A model generated the notes under the pieces. It had not been told where the DNA came from. It worked only from the letters and a program-made list of their open reading frames with translations, and ran no database searches. Position numbers and translations under genes: made by a program. From CAWUIO01 sp963922455 (GTDB lineage: Bacteria; Bacteroidota; Bacteroidia; Cytophagales; Microscillaceae), in assembly GCA_963922455.1 (NCBI GenBank), contig CAWUIO010000014.1, positions 21,371-85,370 on the forward strand: DNA of 64,000 nucleotides, in the 5' to 3' direction. Shown piece after piece: positions 34,495-42,983 of the stretch. The stretch's first letter is position 1. Every line of letters starts with the position of its first letter.

Positions 34495-37197
34495 ATGAAC
34501 CAGGGACTTTCCGGAATTCCATTTTCATTTCTACTAACTTTATTAACGTTTACGGGTGTGATAGCACAAACATTTCAAAACGAAGCTCTTGAGCAAGGCT
34601 ACTGGCAAGAAGGGGACACCGCTTATTTTGTATTTTCTGAAAAACATTATCAGATCGGTACTCCAGAACAGGTGGTCGTGACCGGTAGTTTTCGGAATTG
34701 GGATGGGGATATGAGTGATATCCAGTGGCAGTTAAAACCCGTAAGTAAGCAAACCTGGGCCCTCCCGCTTGCTAACCCAAATCTCTTAAAAATACCCGCC
34801 CGCGCCGAATTTAAATTCCGTATTAATGATGGACAGTGGTTGGAACCTCCCCAATTGGCCCCTAATCAAAACGGGGGCAACTTGGTTTTTATGCACGATG
34901 TGGTCCCCCCTAGCCTGAAAGCCGAGCTACGCCGCCCCCGCACCATATGGGCCGAAATTGATGGACAGGAACGCTCGCTAAATCCTAAAGATTATAAATT
35001 GACCGATGGGCAAGGCCAAGAAATTGCGATTGCCTCCATTTTACCCAATACCCGTACCCAGACCCTGATCACCCCCGCCGACTCCTTGGACCTACGTCGC
35101 GTGTATTTTCTTGAAATCCGAGAAACGGGCCTCAAAACCCACTGCTCTTACGATGGCTGGTTTCGGGATGTGTATTCTAATAAAACCCTAGGGGCAGAAA
35201 TTGACCCCAAGGGCCGTACCACTTCCTTCCGGGTCTTTGCTCCCCGAGCTACCGGGATGAAACTCTACTTATATCGCAGTGCCGGCGACCAAGAAGCTTA
35301 CAAGGTAGTCCAGATGCAAAGAGATAAAGACGGCGTCTGGGAAGCTATTTTCCAAGAAAACTTGAAAGGCGTCTACTATGACTTTACCGTGCATGGCCCC
35401 AAAGACCCCGGAAATTTCTTCTATGAGACCCACCCCGTACACATTAGTGACCCTTACGCCCGGGTGAGCCTAGATAGCTGGGGCAAGTGTCGGGTATGGG
35501 AAAAGACCAAGCCCGCTCCTCCCCTCGAAGGTGGACGCCCCCCAATGGAAAGTGTCATCGCTTACGAAGTGCACTTACAAGATTTTACCAATCAACTCCC
35601 CGTTTCGGATGATTTAAAAGGCACTATCCCCGCGATGGTTATGCCGGGACTTAAAAACCAACAAGGGAAACCGGTGGGCTTTGACCATTTGCTCGAGCTC
35701 GGCATCAATGTGGTACATTTGATGCCCATGCAGGAGTTTTTGCACTGGCCCGATGAGGACTGGAAAGCCTCTTTTGGCCAAGACCCCTTTATGGTGAAGC
35801 ACGAAATTAACCAGGAAAATTATCAATGGGGTTACCGGACTACCCACGCCTTTGCCGTGGAGTCCCGCTTTGCCCAAAAAGGGACAGAACCCGGTGCGCA
35901 ACGCGATCAGTTTCGGGATTTGGTAGCAGCCTTTCACGAAAAAGGCATCGCCGTAATTATAGATATTGTCCCCAATCATACCGGCGAAAATATGGACGGG
36001 CAAGAAGTACTGTTCAACTTCAATGCCTTGGATAAGCAGTACTACTACCGTACTAGAAATTTTGAACACATTGGAGCTTTTGGAAATGAGGTAAAAACCG
36101 AAAACCGCCCGATGGTACAACGCTGGCTCATAGATCAGTGCCGTCATTGGATAGAAGAGTTTGGAATTGATGGCTTCCGCATTGACTTAGCCGGACAAAT
36201 TGACCAACAAACCTTAATTGCCCTTCGGAAAGCCTTGGGAGAGGACATCATTATATACGGTGAGCCTTGGATTGGCTCGAATGACCCCGCATATGAAGCC
36301 AACTCCGACTGGGATTGGTACAAGGCCGATGCCCCCATTACGTTCTTTCAAGATGATGCCCGTAATGCTTTTAAAGGCCCGGTTTCGAACCCAAGCGACA
36401 AACGAACCGATCGCGGGTATGCCGGAGGTGATCCCACCCAAAAGGAGAAGGCCAAGCTGGGCCTAATCAATGGCTTCCCCGAAGATAAGACCCCACTGAG
36501 TGGTATTAACTATTTGGATATTCACGATAATTGGGCTTTGGCCGATCGCTTTGCCCGGGTAAACTGGGACGGACGCTATGGGGTAGATGAGGACCGCTTC
36601 AAAATTGCCGCCCTCTTGCTCTTTACTTCTCAGGGGCCCATCGTTTTGCATGGGGGTACCGAAATCATGCGTAGCAAAGGCTTAGCCGAATTGAAAGAAA
36701 CACTAAAAGAAACCCAAAAGGGAATCAAAGTTTACCTTCACGGTAAACGGGACACCTATAATATGCGTGCGGCCAATCAGTTTGTTTGGGACAATGTAGG
36801 CCTCAGCTCCCAAAGTCCGGAAAGTTATGCCGACTACGATAATATGTTCCGGTTCTGGCAGGGTTTGATCCATCTGCGCCGTAGTGAAGCAGGGGCTATT
36901 TTCCGAAATACAGAAGCGCTTCCCAGCACGTATTACCAATGGATTGAGACGGAAAACCCTCGGCAGTTGGGGTATATTATCCACGATAAACTCATGGTCT
37001 TACTCAATGTAGATGAAAAGCCTAACACGTTCCCAGCCCTTGCCTTCCCCGAAGGCAATTGGAGGTTGATTGGGAATAACACGGCCGTAAATCACACGCT
37101 TGGGGTGAGCGATGGTACCTGGTCGGAGCTTCCGGGGGGCGATGCTTACGATATTCCCCTAGCTCCGGCAAGCTTCAAAATGTGGATCAAAGAGTAA
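34495..37197 (+). CDS. Secreted type I pullulanase-like GH13 enzyme
   Basis: 900 aa. Signal peptide to about residue 25 (GVIAQ). Then N-terminal beta domains, the first with a glycogen-binding look (VVVTGSFRNWDGDMSD) and another (TTSFRVFAPRATGMKLYLY, about 240-330) of the CBM48 type. The catalytic barrel has region I VIIDIVPNHT (about 486), region II GFRIDLAGQID (nucleophile Asp near 563), region III IIYGEPW (acid Glu near 588) and region IV YLDIHDNWAL (about 672), plus the pullulanase-like YQWGYRTTHAFAVESRF. Debranches alpha-1,6 links in glycogen, pullulan or starch. The strict pullulanase YNWGYDP motif is altered, so specificity is uncertain. Confidence 0.9.
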   Translation: MNQGLSGIPFSFLLTLLTFTGVIAQTFQNEALEQGYWQEGDTAYFVFSEKHYQIGTPEQVVVTGSFRNWDGDMSDIQWQLKPVSKQTWALPLANPNLLKIPARAEFKFRINDGQWLEPPQLAPNQNGGNLVFMHDVVPPSLKAELRRPRTIWAEIDGQERSLNPKDYKLTDGQGQEIAIASILPNTRTQTLITPADSLDLRRVYFLEIRETGLKTHCSYDGWFRDVYSNKTLGAEIDPKGRTTSFRVFAPRATGMKLYLYRSAGDQEAYKVVQMQRDKDGVWEAIFQENLKGVYYDFTVHGPKDPGNFFYETHPVHISDPYARVSLDSWGKCRVWEKTKPAPPLEGGRPPMESVIAYEVHLQDFTNQLPVSDDLKGTIPAMVMPGLKNQQGKPVGFDHLLELGINVVHLMPMQEFLHWPDEDWKASFGQDPFMVKHEINQENYQWGYRTTHAFAVESRFAQKGTEPGAQRDQFRDLVAAFHEKGIAVIIDIVPNHTGENMDGQEVLFNFNALDKQYYYRTRNFEHIGAFGNEVKTENRPMVQRWLIDQCRHWIEEFGIDGFRIDLAGQIDQQTLIALRKALGEDIIIYGEPWIGSNDPAYEANSDWDWYKADAPITFFQDDARNAFKGPVSNPSDKRTDRGYAGGDPTQKEKAKLGLINGFPEDKTPLSGINYLDIHDNWALADRFARVNWDGRYGVDEDRFKIAALLLFTSQGPIVLHGGTEIMRSKGLAELKETLKETQKGIKVYLHGKRDTYNMRAANQFVWDNVGLSSQSPESYADYDNMFRFWQGLIHLRRSEAGAIFRNTEALPSTYYQWIETENPRQLGYIIHDKLMVLLNVDEKPNTFPALAFPEGNWRLIGNNTAVNHTLGVSDGTWSELPGGDAYDIPLAPASFKMWIKE

Positions 37198-37662
37198 ATG
37201 TCTGATTCTTCCCACCTTTCTTTTATCCAGGCATGCATCCGTCTGGGGGAAATTGCCCTTGAGCGAGGAGACCCACCCGTGGGCTCTATCTTGGTCTTGG
37301 AGGGTAAAATTATAGGCCAAGGCATCGAAGCAGGCAAAACAGGAAAAGATATCCGCCGTCATGCGGAGATGGAAGCCCTGCAAGATGCCGTGCAAAAAGG
37401 CTATCTTCCTGGCCAAGGCCCATTTACCTTATATACAAGCCACGAACCTTGCCTTATGTGCTCTTACATGATACGGCACTATCAGATCTCCAAAATTGTT
37501 TTTGGAGTAGCCGTCCCTCATATTGGGGGCTATTCGTCTGAGCTGAATGTTCTCCAAACCGAAAGTGTTCCCCACTGGGGGCCAGCGCCTCAGGTTTTGG
37601 GCGGCGTGGGCGAATCAGCTTGCCGGGCTTTGAGCCTGGCCTATGAAAAACGAAAAAAATAA
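37198..37662 (+). CDS. Nucleoside/cytidine deaminase-family protein
   Basis: 154 aa, starting on the base after the stop of the GH13 gene. Zinc and catalytic motifs: HAE at 55-57 (RRHAEMEAL) and PCLMC with Cys85 and Cys88 (SHEPCLMCSYMI). The layout is that of TadA/guanine-deaminase relatives, but the RNA-binding features of TadA are not clear, so a free base or nucleoside is a likelier substrate. Confidence 0.85.
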   Translation: MSDSSHLSFIQACIRLGEIALERGDPPVGSILVLEGKIIGQGIEAGKTGKDIRRHAEMEALQDAVQKGYLPGQGPFTLYTSHEPCLMCSYMIRHYQISKIVFGVAVPHIGGYSSELNVLQTESVPHWGPAPQVLGGVGESACRALSLAYEKRKK

Positions 37663-37666
37663 TACG

Positions 37667-37909
37667 ATGGAATTGATCATTGCCCAGCAGGATGTTTTTT
37701 CCCAAAATTGGGAAAACACCTTGAAAGAATTAGTCATGGCTTACCAAGTCCGGGTAGATCCCTCTCAGGTAGAGCCCGAACTTCGAGAAGGTAAGAACAT
37801 TCACAAGGGGATTGCCGCGATTGACCGATTTTTACAAGAGCAGTATACCTTTGCCCAAGATTGGCGGGCTTGTACCTGCGACAAGTATTTTTTTGAGGAA
37901 GATTCCTGA
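37667..37909 (+). CDS. Hypothetical protein, 80 aa
   Basis: Start placed at the Met at 37667 (MELIIAQQDVFSQNW), 4 bases behind the deaminase stop. A Met at 37643 would overlap that gene by 20 bases. No family recognised. Helical pattern, with CTCDKYFF near the C terminus as the only Cys pair. Translationally coupled to the deaminase. Confidence 0.6.
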   Translation: MELIIAQQDVFSQNWENTLKELVMAYQVRVDPSQVEPELREGKNIHKGIAAIDRFLQEQYTFAQDWRACTCDKYFFEEDS

Positions 37910-37916
37910 TTGGAGA

Positions 37917-38047
37917 GGGGCTGTCCCCGCCTTTCACCCAAGGTACTTCAAAGTTAGCCCGTGCCTAGGCGGGGCCGGGCTTTCACTACTCGCCGGCCCA
38001 CGCACAGCCAGCGGCGGGCTCAAACAGGCCGTTCAATCCCTCAGCCA
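37917..38047 (+). repeat. Dispersed GC-rich hairpin repeat, copy 10
   Basis: Starts GGGGCTGTCCCCGCCT 8 bases behind the stop of the 80-aa gene. Stem CCCCGCCT/AGGCGGGG, CGGGCTTTCACTACTCGCCGG, GCGGCGGGCTCAAACAGGCC, end CAATCCCTCAGCCA. Confidence 0.88.
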
Positions 38048-38053
38048 AGGAAT

Positions 38054-38094
38054 CAAAAAACCGGACTTGCTGATAAACAAGTCCGGTTTTTCTT
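38054..38094 (-). terminator. Terminator of the glutamate dehydrogenase gene (may act both ways)
   Basis: AAAAACCGGACTTG and CAAGTCCGGTTTTT (38056-38092) form a perfect 14-bp stem around CTGATAAA, with A and T runs on both sides. Confidence 0.9.
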
Positions 38095-38112
38095 GGAACA
38101 GGAAGGTACATA

Positions 38113-39387
38113 TTAATAACCACCCCGCCAATTATAGGTTTTGGCTACTTTATCGATGGCAACAATGTAAGCGGCAATACGCATCGGGACATTGTAGTGA
38201 ATGGAAGCCTGATATACCTTTTCGAATGCTTCTTTCATAATCCGGTCACTTCGGCGACTGATACGTTCCTCGGTCCATTTATATCCCAAGCGGTTTTGTA
38301 CCCACTCAAAATAAGAAACACTCACCCCACCGGCATTGGCCAGGATATCCGGTACCGCCAAAATACCTTTTTCGTTGATTACTTTATCAGCATTGGCCGA
38401 TGTAGGCCCATTGGCCCCTTCTACAATCAAACGGGCTTTGACTTTGTCTACATTTTCGGAGACAATCACATCTTCTTTGGCTGCCGGCACTAAAATATCT
38501 ACCTCTAAGGTAAGTAAGTCTTCGTGCGGGATTACTTCGGCCCCTTCAAAACCACTCAAAGAGAAATTGTTGTTTTGCAAGTGCTCAATCGCCTTGACAA
38601 TGTCAATGCCTTCTTTATTATAATAAGCTCCAGACATATCACTGATGGCAATCACGTTGACCCCTCGCTCGTGCAGAAGTCGGGCCGCATTAGAACCCAC
38701 ATTACCAAAGCCTTGAACGGCACAAGTGGCTTTATAGGGGTTTACTCTTAGCTTTTCCATGCCCGCCAGGGCACAAACCATCACCCCACGACCGGTAGCT
38801 TCTACCCGTCCTAAGGAGCCTCCCAAAACTAAGGGTTTCCCAGTTACCACTGCATTTACAGTCATACCACGGGCTTTGGAATATTCATCCATCAACCAGG
38901 CCATTTCGCGGGGGCCTGTGCCCATATCCGGCGCCGGAATATCCTGGTCAGGGCCAAATACATCCAACATGGCATTGGTATAGCGTCGGGTCAATCGTTC
39001 CAATTCGCCAGGTGACATTTCCCGAGGGTTGCACGTGATTCCTCCTTTTGCCCCACCGTACGGTATATCGACTACGGCACATTTCCAGGTCATCCAAGCG
39101 GCTAAGGCTTGTACTTCATTCAGGTTTACGTCTGGATCAAAGCGGATCCCTCCTTTGGAAGGCCCTAAAATGTTTGAGTGTACTACCCGATATCCCTGAA
39201 AAACCTCAATTTTCCCATTATCCATGGTAATTGGCAAACCAACAATTACTTGTTTTACGGGAGATTTAAGAATGTTGTACATTTCATCACTAATGCCAAG
39301 AGTTTTGGCCGCTAGGTCAAAACGAGACATCATTGACTCTAAGGGATTTTCTTTGTCTTTGATCGGCGCAGGTTCGATATAGGCCAT
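38113..39387 (-). CDS. gdhA: Glu/Leu/Phe/Val-family dehydrogenase (glutamate dehydrogenase)
   Basis: 424 aa. Substrate site with catalytic Lys in GGAKGGI (CAVVDIPYGGAKGGITCNP), dimer region VHSNILGPSKGGIRFDP, NAD(P)-binding Rossmann motif VQGFGNVGSNAARLLHE, and APDMGTGPREMAW. Reversible oxidative deamination of glutamate to 2-oxoglutarate and ammonia. The hexameric NAD-type length fits. Single gene with strong terminator. Confidence 0.93.
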   Translation of the reverse strand: MAYIEPAPIKDKENPLESMMSRFDLAAKTLGISDEMYNILKSPVKQVIVGLPITMDNGKIEVFQGYRVVHSNILGPSKGGIRFDPDVNLNEVQALAAWMTWKCAVVDIPYGGAKGGITCNPREMSPGELERLTRRYTNAMLDVFGPDQDIPAPDMGTGPREMAWLMDEYSKARGMTVNAVVTGKPLVLGGSLGRVEATGRGVMVCALAGMEKLRVNPYKATCAVQGFGNVGSNAARLLHERGVNVIAISDMSGAYYNKEGIDIVKAIEHLQNNNFSLSGFEGAEVIPHEDLLTLEVDILVPAAKEDVIVSENVDKVKARLIVEGANGPTSANADKVINEKGILAVPDILANAGGVSVSYFEWVQNRLGYKWTEERISRRSDRIMKEAFEKVYQASIHYNVPMRIAAYIVAIDKVAKTYNWRGGY

Positions 39388-39512
39388 AATAATTGGAATT
39401 TATTGCCAGTTTAAACGGTTAAAACAAAGCGCAAAGCTAAGTAGTAGCTTTAAGCTAAGTTCACATCTACGGTTCAAAATTAGTACCTTATGGCTTACTA
39501 ATGTAATTTTTT

Positions 39513-40346
39513 TTAGAAAAATTTTAGAAAAATCGCGATAAAAGGGGCAGAAAACAGTAAATTATCAAATCGGTCCAGGAAGCCTCCGTGTCCGGGCAAC
39601 GTCTCACCCGAATCTTTAACCAATAAACTTCGCTTGAGCATGGACTCAATCAAATCGCCGTGCGTACCGGCCACGATGATAATTAAAGCCACGCCAATCC
39701 ACTGGTACAAGGCCAAATCATGCAGGTATTGATTGAGCAAGAGGGCCATAGCCAGGGCTAAAAAAGCTCCTCCAAAGCTTCCCTCCCAGGATTTTTTGGG
39801 GGAAATCCGGGGAAAGAGCGGGTGTTTCCCGTATCGCCCTCCAATAAAATAAGCCCCTATGTCGTGTATCCACAATATAAAAAATAGGCCCAAGACGTAT
39901 TGGTATTGATATTCCCCCTCTTTGAAAGCCAGGATATTTAAAAAAACAAAAGGTAAGGTTGTATACAGAATACCCAGCAAAACCAAACCTATTTTCTCAA
40001 AGGGAAACTTCTGCTCCTTGCGATAAAGCTGGGCAAGAAAGAACATAGAAAACAAAGGATACACCCATAGGTACCCCATGGTATCTACCACCTCAGCACT
40101 GATTAAAAAGCTCAAGGTAAAAATTCCCAAGCCTAGGGCGAGGCAGTAATTAAAAAACATGCCTTGGCCCCGCTCCCGGTACAAGCTTAAATATTCGTAT
40201 AGGCATACCTGGGAGATGACCGCAAAAACGATAAAATAGGTCCATCCTGCCCAAATTATACCTCCGAGCATTAAAAAAAAACCAGAAAACCCAAAAATGA
40301 GGCGATTGCGTAAGTTATCCGCTTTTTTACTCGAGTTGGATGTCAT
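39513..40346 (-). CDS. cdsA: Phosphatidate cytidylyltransferase
   Basis: 277 aa with about eight membrane helices. C-terminal signature SPKKSWEGSFGG...GDLIESMLKRSLLVKDSGETLPGHGGFLDRFDNLLF, including the GHGGFLDRxD core. Makes CDP-diacylglycerol, the precursor of phosphatidylserine and thus of the product of the decarboxylase at 30.3 kb. Its start overlaps the DUF2007 gene by 20 bases. Confidence 0.93.
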   Translation of the reverse strand: MTSNSSKKADNLRNRLIFGFSGFFLMLGGIIWAGWTYFIVFAVISQVCLYEYLSLYRERGQGMFFNYCLALGLGIFTLSFLISAEVVDTMGYLWVYPLFSMFFLAQLYRKEQKFPFEKIGLVLLGILYTTLPFVFLNILAFKEGEYQYQYVLGLFFILWIHDIGAYFIGGRYGKHPLFPRISPKKSWEGSFGGAFLALAMALLLNQYLHDLALYQWIGVALIIIVAGTHGDLIESMLKRSLLVKDSGETLPGHGGFLDRFDNLLFSAPFIAIFLKFF

Positions 40347-40539
40347 CCTTTATAATTTTTAGCGACTTCAAGAAGTTCTCAGCAGGCACATGAATCTCGA
40401 AATTTCCCCCAAAGGCTCCCATATACGAGGAGTCTTGTTTATTTATCGAGACCGGGTTAAGTCCGTGTTCTTCCAAAACCGACTTGACTATTTCGGCTTG
40501 AAAGGGGTTTTGGGTTTCATATACTTTTTTCCACTCCAT
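40327..40539 (-). CDS. DUF2007-family protein
   Basis: 70 aa. Pattern WKKVYETQNPFQAEIVKSVLEEHGLNPVSINKQDSSY...FEIHVPAENFLKSLKII is that of DUF2007, a small ferredoxin-like domain linked to GlnB-like signalling proteins. Function unknown. Overlaps cdsA and follows the CPBP protease by 3 bases, so the three form one operon. Confidence 0.82.
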   Translation of the reverse strand: MEWKKVYETQNPFQAEIVKSVLEEHGLNPVSINKQDSSYMGAFGGNFEIHVPAENFLKSLKIIKDDIQLE

Positions 40540-40542
40540 AGT

Positions 40543-41499
40543 TTAATTTTCAGTTACTCCTTCTACTGGGGAGGGCCGGAAGATACGGTAAAAGCTATAA
40601 AGTAAAAGTACCGATACCGGCAATGAAATACTGACCCATAGCCAGGGCATGGCCTGATTGGTTCCAAAATCATAGCCCAGGTCAACATTTTGGGAAACGT
40701 AAATCATAAGCAGGGTCGCTCCATTATTAATGAAGTGCGCCAACATAGGATAAAACAAATTGCCAGACCAATAATACATGTACCCAAATAAGCAACCCAA
40801 GAGCATACGGGGAAAAAACCCGTAAAATTGCATATGAATGGCACTAAATAAGATCGCTGTAATCCAAATCGCTGCGTGTACCGTGATCACTTTTTGAAAA
40901 ACCCGCTGCAACAAGCCCCGGAAAAACAGCTCTTCACCAATACCTGGGATCAAGGCCATAACAACTAAGCCCAGCAAAAACTCTCCCGTATTTTGAAAAT
41001 TAAGGAAGTAAGCAGTATACATCTCCAGGCTCTTTTCTTTGGCCAGGGCCCACTTTTCAAAACCATCCATCCAGGCGGGGAAATCAATATTTGCATTCCA
41101 CTCGATGAATAAGGAAGTTGTAGGCATAATCAATAAGGTAAACAAAATGCATATGCCAATAGCCGGAGAAGAAAGCATAGGCCTTGGGTTCATGGTAGCC
41201 CAGGAATCCCTACGCATGAGGTAAATGAATACCAAACTACTCACAATAAAACCACCTATGGCCGTAAACCCTTGTATGTACAAAATAATAATCCGTCCTT
41301 GGGGATGTACCACTAATTGATCATAGGAAATAAATGCCATCATCTCTACAGGACGGAAAGACAAGCCGTACATCAAAGCCAGGGGTATCCACGAAAGCAA
41401 GGAAAATACCGAAGTAAGTAATAAAAATAGCCCCGTAAGCATAAGCAAATTGGAGAAAGTCTCTAGGGCTCTTTGGGAGGGCGATTGGGCTACATTCAT
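40543..41499 (-). CDS. CPBP-family intramembrane metalloprotease
   Basis: 318 aa, about eight hydrophobic helices. Motifs GIGEELFFRGLLQR (EExxFR), FSAIHMQFYGF and MLAHFINNG. A second member of the family also found at 27.3 kb, with only the motifs in common. First gene of the operon with DUF2007 and cdsA. Confidence 0.88.
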   Translation of the reverse strand: MNVAQSPSQRALETFSNLLMLTGLFLLLTSVFSLLSWIPLALMYGLSFRPVEMMAFISYDQLVVHPQGRIIILYIQGFTAIGGFIVSSLVFIYLMRRDSWATMNPRPMLSSPAIGICILFTLLIMPTTSLFIEWNANIDFPAWMDGFEKWALAKEKSLEMYTAYFLNFQNTGEFLLGLVVMALIPGIGEELFFRGLLQRVFQKVITVHAAIWITAILFSAIHMQFYGFFPRMLLGCLFGYMYYWSGNLFYPMLAHFINNGATLLMIYVSQNVDLGYDFGTNQAMPWLWVSISLPVSVLLLYSFYRIFRPSPVEGVTEN

Positions 41500-41659
41500 A
41501 ATGTGAGTCTATCCAAAAGGTAAGTCTATTTCAAAGATAAGATCAAAACTGATAAATCCGCTGCCTTGTTCCCTCATAAGAGATATATCTAAGCCCAGCT
41601 GGGTCATGCGTACCATCCCATCAGAACGGATAGTATTTCCGGAAGCAGGATTTTTTTTG

Positions 41660-41667
41660 TAATTTTG
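41660..41667 (+). promoter_or_regulatory. Promoter -7 element of dusB
   Basis: TAATTTTG fits TAnnTTTG, 30 bases before the start. Confidence 0.45.
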
Positions 41668-41696
41668 CCAATTCAAAATCGCAAATATAAAAGGCT

Positions 41697-42683
41697 TTGG
41701 TACAAATCGGAACCCTGGACTTAGGAGAGTTTCCCCTTTTACTGGCTCCCATGGAAGATGTGAGCGACCCTCCCTTTCGAGCCGTGTGCAAGGAGCAAGG
41801 AGTGGATATGATGTACACCGAATTTATCGCCGCGGAGGGACTCATCCGCGATGCCGCCAAAAGTGTACAAAAGCTTGATATCTACGATTACGAACGACCC
41901 ATTGGCATCCAAATTTTTGGGGCCGAGATCGAGTCTATGCGCAAAGCCGCCGCCATTGCCGAAGCGGCCGGTCCGGAAATTTTGGATATAAACTATGGCT
42001 GCCCGGTAAAAAAAGTGGCTTGCAAAGGCGCAGGGGCAGGTATTCTCAAGGACCTGCCCAAGATGCAGAAGATGACAGAAGAGATTGTGAAGCAGGTCAA
42101 TATTCCGGTAACTGTCAAAACGCGGCTCGGTTGGGATGAAGATAGTATTCACATCGTAGAAGTAGCCAAACGCTTACAGGATGTGGGCATTCAGGCCCTT
42201 TCCATTCACGGGCGTACCCGCAAACAAATGTACAAGGGGGAAGCCAATTGGGAGCCCATCGCCGAAGTAAAAAACCAAGCCGATATCCATATCCCCATCT
42301 TTGGAAATGGCGATATTGACTCCCCTCAAAAGGCCCTTGAATATCGTAACCGTTACGGGGTAGACGGGATCATGATCGGTCGTGCCTCGATTGGCTACCC
42401 TTGGATTTTCCGGGAGATCAAACACTTTTTCCAAACGGGTGAACTTTTGCCCCCCCCCGATCTGGATCAAAGAGTAGAGGTCTGCCGACGTCACTTTGTA
42501 CACTCTTTGGAGTGGAAGGGAGATAAGCTGGGAATATTTGAGATGCGCCGGCACTATACCAATTATTTCCGGGGCTTTCCTGGCTTTAAGCATTTTCGTA
42601 TGCGCCTGGTACAAACCGACTCCCCCCAGGAGGTGCTCGATACCTTGGAGGAAGTACGTGAACATTACGGAGCCTTGGTCTAA
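41697..42683 (+). CDS. dusB: tRNA-dihydrouridine synthase B
   Basis: 328 aa. No ATG is available at the conserved N terminus, so a TTG start (41697) is used. FMN barrel motifs: LLAPMEDVSDPPFRAVC, INYGCPVKKVACKGAGA with the catalytic Cys, VTVKTRLGW, SIHGRTRKQMYKGEANW, GNGDI, GVDGIMIGRASIGYPWIF. Reduces uridines in the D-loop of tRNA. The codons for PPP near 42450 form a run of nine C in frame. Confidence 0.93.
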   Translation: MVQIGTLDLGEFPLLLAPMEDVSDPPFRAVCKEQGVDMMYTEFIAAEGLIRDAAKSVQKLDIYDYERPIGIQIFGAEIESMRKAAAIAEAAGPEILDINYGCPVKKVACKGAGAGILKDLPKMQKMTEEIVKQVNIPVTVKTRLGWDEDSIHIVEVAKRLQDVGIQALSIHGRTRKQMYKGEANWEPIAEVKNQADIHIPIFGNGDIDSPQKALEYRNRYGVDGIMIGRASIGYPWIFREIKHFFQTGELLPPPDLDQRVEVCRRHFVHSLEWKGDKLGIFEMRRHYTNYFRGFPGFKHFRMRLVQTDSPQEVLDTLEEVREHYGALV

Positions 42684-42694
42684 AAAAATAACGA

Positions 42695-42835
42695 GGGGCT
42701 GCCCCCGCCTCAAGTTAGTCTGTGCCCCTATCCCCTGAACTGCCGGGCGGGGTCGGGCTTTCGCTACTCGCCGGCCCCCGCACCAGCCAACAGCGGGCTC
42801 AAACAGGCCGCTCTATCCCTCAGCCTTTTGAGAGG
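42695..42835 (+). repeat. Dispersed GC-rich hairpin repeat, copy 11
   Basis: Starts GGGGCTGCCCCCGCCT 11 bases behind dusB. Stem CCCCGCC/GGCGGGG, CGGGCTTTCGCTACTCGCCGG, CAGCGGGCTCAAACAGGCCGC, end CTATCCCTCAGCC, with purine tract GAGAGGAGAGAGTAGAGAAGAG attached. Outward pair with copy 12 around the PARIS-like gene. Confidence 0.88.
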
Positions 42836-42983
42836 AGAGAGTAGAGAAGAGACTTGAGGTGTGGAGAGCTAGGGCTATTTTTGTAAAGTATTTAGCCAAT
42901 ACTAGCCGATGCCACCCCCTGAGGGCCGTATATAAGCCCGTCTTGCGTGAAATAGGGCACTCGTTTTTTAATTGAAACCACTT